Source: Kosakonia oryziphila
Lineage (GTDB): Bacteria; Pseudomonadota; Gammaproteobacteria; Enterobacterales; Enterobacteriaceae
Reading direction: 5' to 3'
DNA: 63,976 nucleotides
Assembly: GCF_900094795.1 (NCBI RefSeq)
Contig: NZ_FMBC01000029.1
Location: forward strand, 1 to 63,976
Part shown: positions 63,800-63,976 of the stretch, in pieces
How positions within the stretch are numbered: position 1 is the stretch's first letter
Layout: each line of letters opens with the position of its first letter
Program-made: the position numbers and the translations under genes
Notes under the pieces: model-generated
Database searches by the model: none
Told to the model about the DNA's origin: nothing
Seen by the model: only the letters and a program-made list of their open reading frames with translations

Positions 63800-63976
63800 A
63801 ATTCTGGTGCACGAAACGAATCTTTTCCACTGAGACTGTGTTGGCTGCTCTTGCGAACTCAGTCACATACCACCGTATGCTCCTTCCTTCGCCGCGTTTG
63901 CCGCCTTGCCTCAGCGTAAAATCTTTCGTTTCCGCTAATCTGAATCAAAGCTGAATATTGCTCGTCTTCTCAAATC
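63800..63976 (-). other. 23S-5S rRNA spacer with a repeat-like insertion
   Basis: All 177 bp from the 5S 5' end to the window edge are spacer; the 3' end of 23S is not reached. The far part, GATTTGAGAAGACGAGC and TTGATTCAGATTAGCGG, recalls the normal spacer. Between it and 5S lies AAGGCGGCAAACGCGGCGAA, GGAGCATACGGTGGTATGTG and AGAGCAGCCAACAC, built on the same plan as the intergenic repeats near malE and lysC. Arms CGCTGAGG and CTCAGTGG flank it. Confidence 0.55.

Noticed and set aside
63669-63866. 65-codon minus-strand frame over the 5S gene
   Set aside because: It lies on the 5S rRNA and its spacer; rRNA sequence open by chance.

Overview
The window is chromosomal DNA of an enterobacterium. 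Gene order follows the E. coli/Salmonella uvrA-dnaB-lexA-malB-lysC-metH-aceBAK-metA block, and protein lengths mostly match E. coli to within a few residues. Several details point to an Enterobacter/Kosakonia-like relative rather than Escherichia: panS next to lysC, no pepE between yjbB and rluF, a chromosomal TraF-type barrel gene beside zur, a GNAT/hexapeptide acyltransferase pair beside psiE, and its own accessory insertions. I cannot fix the genus from sequence alone.

Layout: an IS110-family transposase runs off the left edge (1-228). A three-gene polar amino acid ABC importer follows (620-2858), then a secreted chorismate mutase. Next is the DNA-repair/cell-wall block: ssb and uvrA divergent around a LexA box, yjbR-yjbQ, aphA, tyrB, alr, dnaB, qorA, pspG, dusA. 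After a decayed hydrolase gene and a TraF-type outer-membrane protein come zur, yjbJ, the SOS operon lexA-dinF with two LexA boxes, dgkA, plsB, ubiCA, the complete maltose regulon (malK-lamB-malM divergent from malE-malF-malG, with MalT boxes between), psiE, the two acyltransferases and the yjbEFGH exopolysaccharide operon. Then follow pgi, the lysine riboswitch and lysC, panS, yjbD, rluF, yjbB, an unrecognised two-gene unit, metH, iclR, aceBAK, metA with Met boxes, and the 5S gene at the 3' end of an rRNA operon.

The most interesting locus is 39116-42797. A 3.67 kb element lies between yjbE and pgi, bounded by 37/38-bp inverted repeats of Tn3-family type and by a perfect 5-bp target duplication (TATAT). 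Inside is a truncated, frameshifted Tn3-type transposase and, as cargo, a two-gene cassette: a 715-residue protein with an M23-like N-terminal part and a C-terminal GH73-type glucosaminidase, overlapped by 4 bp by a small exported SH3-like protein. I read this as an orphan type VI-style peptidoglycan-hydrolase effector with its immunity protein, moved by a Tn3-derived non-autonomous transposon. The toxin end is much more AT-rich than the rest of the gene, which suggests toxin-tip exchange.

A second candidate effector/immunity-like unit (51146-52406: unknown 269-aa protein plus a four-helix membrane protein) interrupts the usual yjbB-metH adjacency. A family of imperfectly palindromic intergenic repeats of about 75-130 bp recurs at alr/dnaB, malE/malF (where E. 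coli has REP sequences), malG/psiE, twice in tandem just before the lysine riboswitch, and apparently inside the 23S-5S rRNA spacer. The remaining genes are ordinary core genes.
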